Part shown: positions 62,067 through 64,000 of the stretch, one piece after another | Numbering within the stretch: position 1 is the stretch's first letter | Layout: each line of letters opens with the position of its first letter | Source: Daphnia carinata | Taxonomy: Eukaryota > Arthropoda > Branchiopoda > Diplostraca > Daphniidae | Assembly (NCBI RefSeq): GCF_022539665.2 | Contig: NC_081335.1 | Coordinates: 3,162,001 to 3,226,000 of the forward strand | Reading direction: 5' to 3' | DNA length: 64,000 nucleotides | Position numbers and translations under genes: made by a program | Notes under the pieces: model-generated | What the model was told of the DNA's origin: nothing | What the model saw: only the letters and a program-made list of their open reading frames with translations | Database searches by the model: none

Positions 62067-64000
62067 GACAAAGCCTTTATGAGATTTATCAAAAAGTAAT
62101 TGGCAGTGTTATTTATTATTTATTCCGGGATTGTATAGTTCACCAAAAGAATATTGTCGTTGATTCACTGTTTGTTTTCTCGCGTTTTTTTTGGTAGTAA
62201 GTAAGCAATAATGTGGTGCCATCTATCAATAGCTGAACTCGGTAGTACAAATTTTTTTTTCTTTTTTTTTTCTTATTATTTTTCCCTTTTCTTTTGCCCA
62301 CTGACAAATTCTTTCTCTTTCAGTGAGGAATACCGAAGACCCGAAGTAGCCGCACCCTGGAATGACGTGCATTGCAAAAACCAGTTCTATGTTTCATTTA
62401 ACATTCAAAATGTTCAAAACACTGCAAATAACAATGCATTCCCTGTCGATTCGCCTGGGTGAATCCAATGAATGAAACCATTTTTGACATATGTGAACAT
62501 TAAGTAGTGAATGGCATCCACGAGGGATGGAAATCTTGGCGTTTATGCTAAGGTTAAATTACGGCTTCTTTTTCTTTACCCTCATATAGGAAAAGACAGA
62601 CAGTAAAAGTCCTAACAAGTAAGAGGAACGTTACCAAAAGGGAGAAAGGGGGATAACTAGCGCTCTCAGCGGGATGTGTTTATGAAAATAAAAAACATAT
62701 AAAAAAAACTTTTTCCTAAGGTTTCTCAATGTTTTGTTTTTTGTTGTGATGTTTTGTTTCAACCTTCAGGGGGGAGCCGCGCGAAAGAATCCAGTCGGAA
62801 ACGAGGAACAAAAGAAAACGAGGAAGAAGAACAGAAGGCAGCGCAGTGAATGAGAGTGGAATGGAAGAAAGAATGGATAAGAGGGGAGAAGAGAGAACAT
62901 GGCGCCACAAGAAAGCCAGACGGGGCCATCTCTCTCTCTCTTTTTTTCTCTTCTCTCTGGCGCGGCGGTTTATTTTTTTTTGTTTCATTTTTGTTTAAGA
63001 AAAAGAAAGAGGCGGGGGCCCCCTGACGATGGCTGTCGGCGATTCCAAGCCCTTACCTATATACCTAGTCCATGCAAACTGCTCCCATCGTCATCATTAT
63101 GCTCCGCCCTCTACAGCGGTCTCAACTCGGTTTATTTGAAAACCCCCCCCCAAAAATCAGCTTCGACATAATTATTCTATGATCTTGATAGCCCCTTAAT
63201 AATTAAAAGAATCAATGAATCACGAAAAACCACGAAATCTAATTTGTTCCAAAAAATTTGCCAACAAAAATCGAATGCAAAAATGAATTAATACATCGAG
63301 AGATGGGGTTGTTGTCTAATTTGTGGGCGGTTTGAATCCGACTTGTGGCGAGACATACCAAGAGCCATGTGGCTAGGGCAAGCAGATTTTTCGGCGTTGG
63401 TTAAAAAAGAAGAAAAAGGGGAAAAAAAAAGAAAAAAAAAAAGGGGGGGTTGGGAAGAAAAATGGCTTGCGGCTATTTGAGTTTCACGTCGAGCCCCGAA
63501 CAGTTCGGTGCTTGCCCATTCTGTCGGCTCTCAGTCGCGTCCCTTCCAAGTACCACGAGACACACGGGGAGTCGGCGGTGGTGTCCGTTTTCTTTTTTTT
63601 TATTTCTCTACTTCATCATAATCATCTGAGTGGACTGTGTATGTGTGTGTGTCTTTAGTCCGTAATGCTCCAATCGAAGGTAAAACATACAAAAGGGAAA
63701 CGTTGATCGTCACGACAATCATTTTTCGCCGTATCGATGTGTGAAGGAAGACAAATTCCTTGTGGTGTATCGAGTGGATTTTGATTGCCCTGCTAAAGAA
63801 CGTGGTGACAACGTGTTATGTTTTGTTCTTTCCCCGTTGCTCGTCTCTCTGTGTCGGCCATTTTTACATACTTACCGTCGTAACTGGCACGATGGCAACG
63901 TGTTGAGAAGATTCCCATTGGTGAAAACGTCACGAAGTTGTACCCACTAAAAAAGAAAAGTCCAAAGAAACTAAACACACACACGCAGTCAGTTAACAAT
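62067..64000. other. Upstream region of INO80B to the window end
   Basis: No protein recognised. Pyrimidine tracts, poly-A/poly-G runs (about 63420-63450) and several unrelated short frames. It should contain the INO80B promoter and possibly the flank of a gene beyond the window. Confidence 0.4.

Overview
The window is eukaryotic and almost certainly arthropod. Genes are split by many short introns (often 60-100 nt, GT..AG), gene spacing is compact, and AATAAA-type poly(A) signals are visible. The gene set (LC8, 14-3-3 epsilon, SF2/SRSF1, a PIWI, COQ5, RASGRF) is typical of animals. Short introns and the overall style suggest a branchiopod crustacean such as Daphnia, but this is inference. 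No rRNA, tRNA gene, CRISPR, phage or prokaryotic operon was seen. Coding exons were assembled by hand from splice sites and reading phase, and family comparisons are from memory.

Left part (1-15.5 kb): the 5' half of a RASGRF Ras exchange factor (minus; PH, coiled coil, IQ, start of DH) with large introns, a gene-poor 5.5 kb, then CCDC12 (minus) and the lysine methyltransferase EEF1AKMT2 (plus), divergently arranged. The 15.9-24.7 kb block is the most rearranged part. It has two intact ZIP zinc-transporter paralogues (plus) and a decayed ZIP relic between them. It also holds a small secreted cysteine-rich gene with a frameshifted sister (both minus) and a TA-flanked inverted-repeat element.

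Middle (24.9-40.2 kb): housekeeping genes PRPF3, SRSF1, dynein light chain LC8, COQ5, MRPL18, GGNBP2 and a possible HCFC1R1-like regulator. COQ5 and MRPL18, both mitochondrial, are head to head across 360 bp. A tRNA-derived SINE-like repeat lies at 38.4-38.7 kb.

Right part (40.9-64 kb): the elongation factor SPT6, a PIWI-clade Argonaute, 14-3-3 epsilon and INO80B. The SPT6 gene is the most unusual feature. After a conventional body (acidic region, YqgF, HhH, S1, tandem SH2) its tail is enlarged by about 600 residues. The extra part holds thirteen [DE]DW motifs and four CCHC zinc knuckles on tandem duplicated exons, followed by the normal SPT6 carboxyl end. The repeats match the single DWGxxAxxW motif I recall in the vertebrate SPT6 tail. 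They also resemble Trp-based Argonaute-binding platforms of plant silencing factors, and a PIWI gene is the next gene downstream. Binding between the two is only a hypothesis.

Shared themes: pre-mRNA splicing (CCDC12, PRPF3, SRSF1), chromatin and transcription (SPT6, INO80B, possibly the HCFC1R1-like gene), mitochondrial function (COQ5, MRPL18) and zinc handling (ZIP pair).
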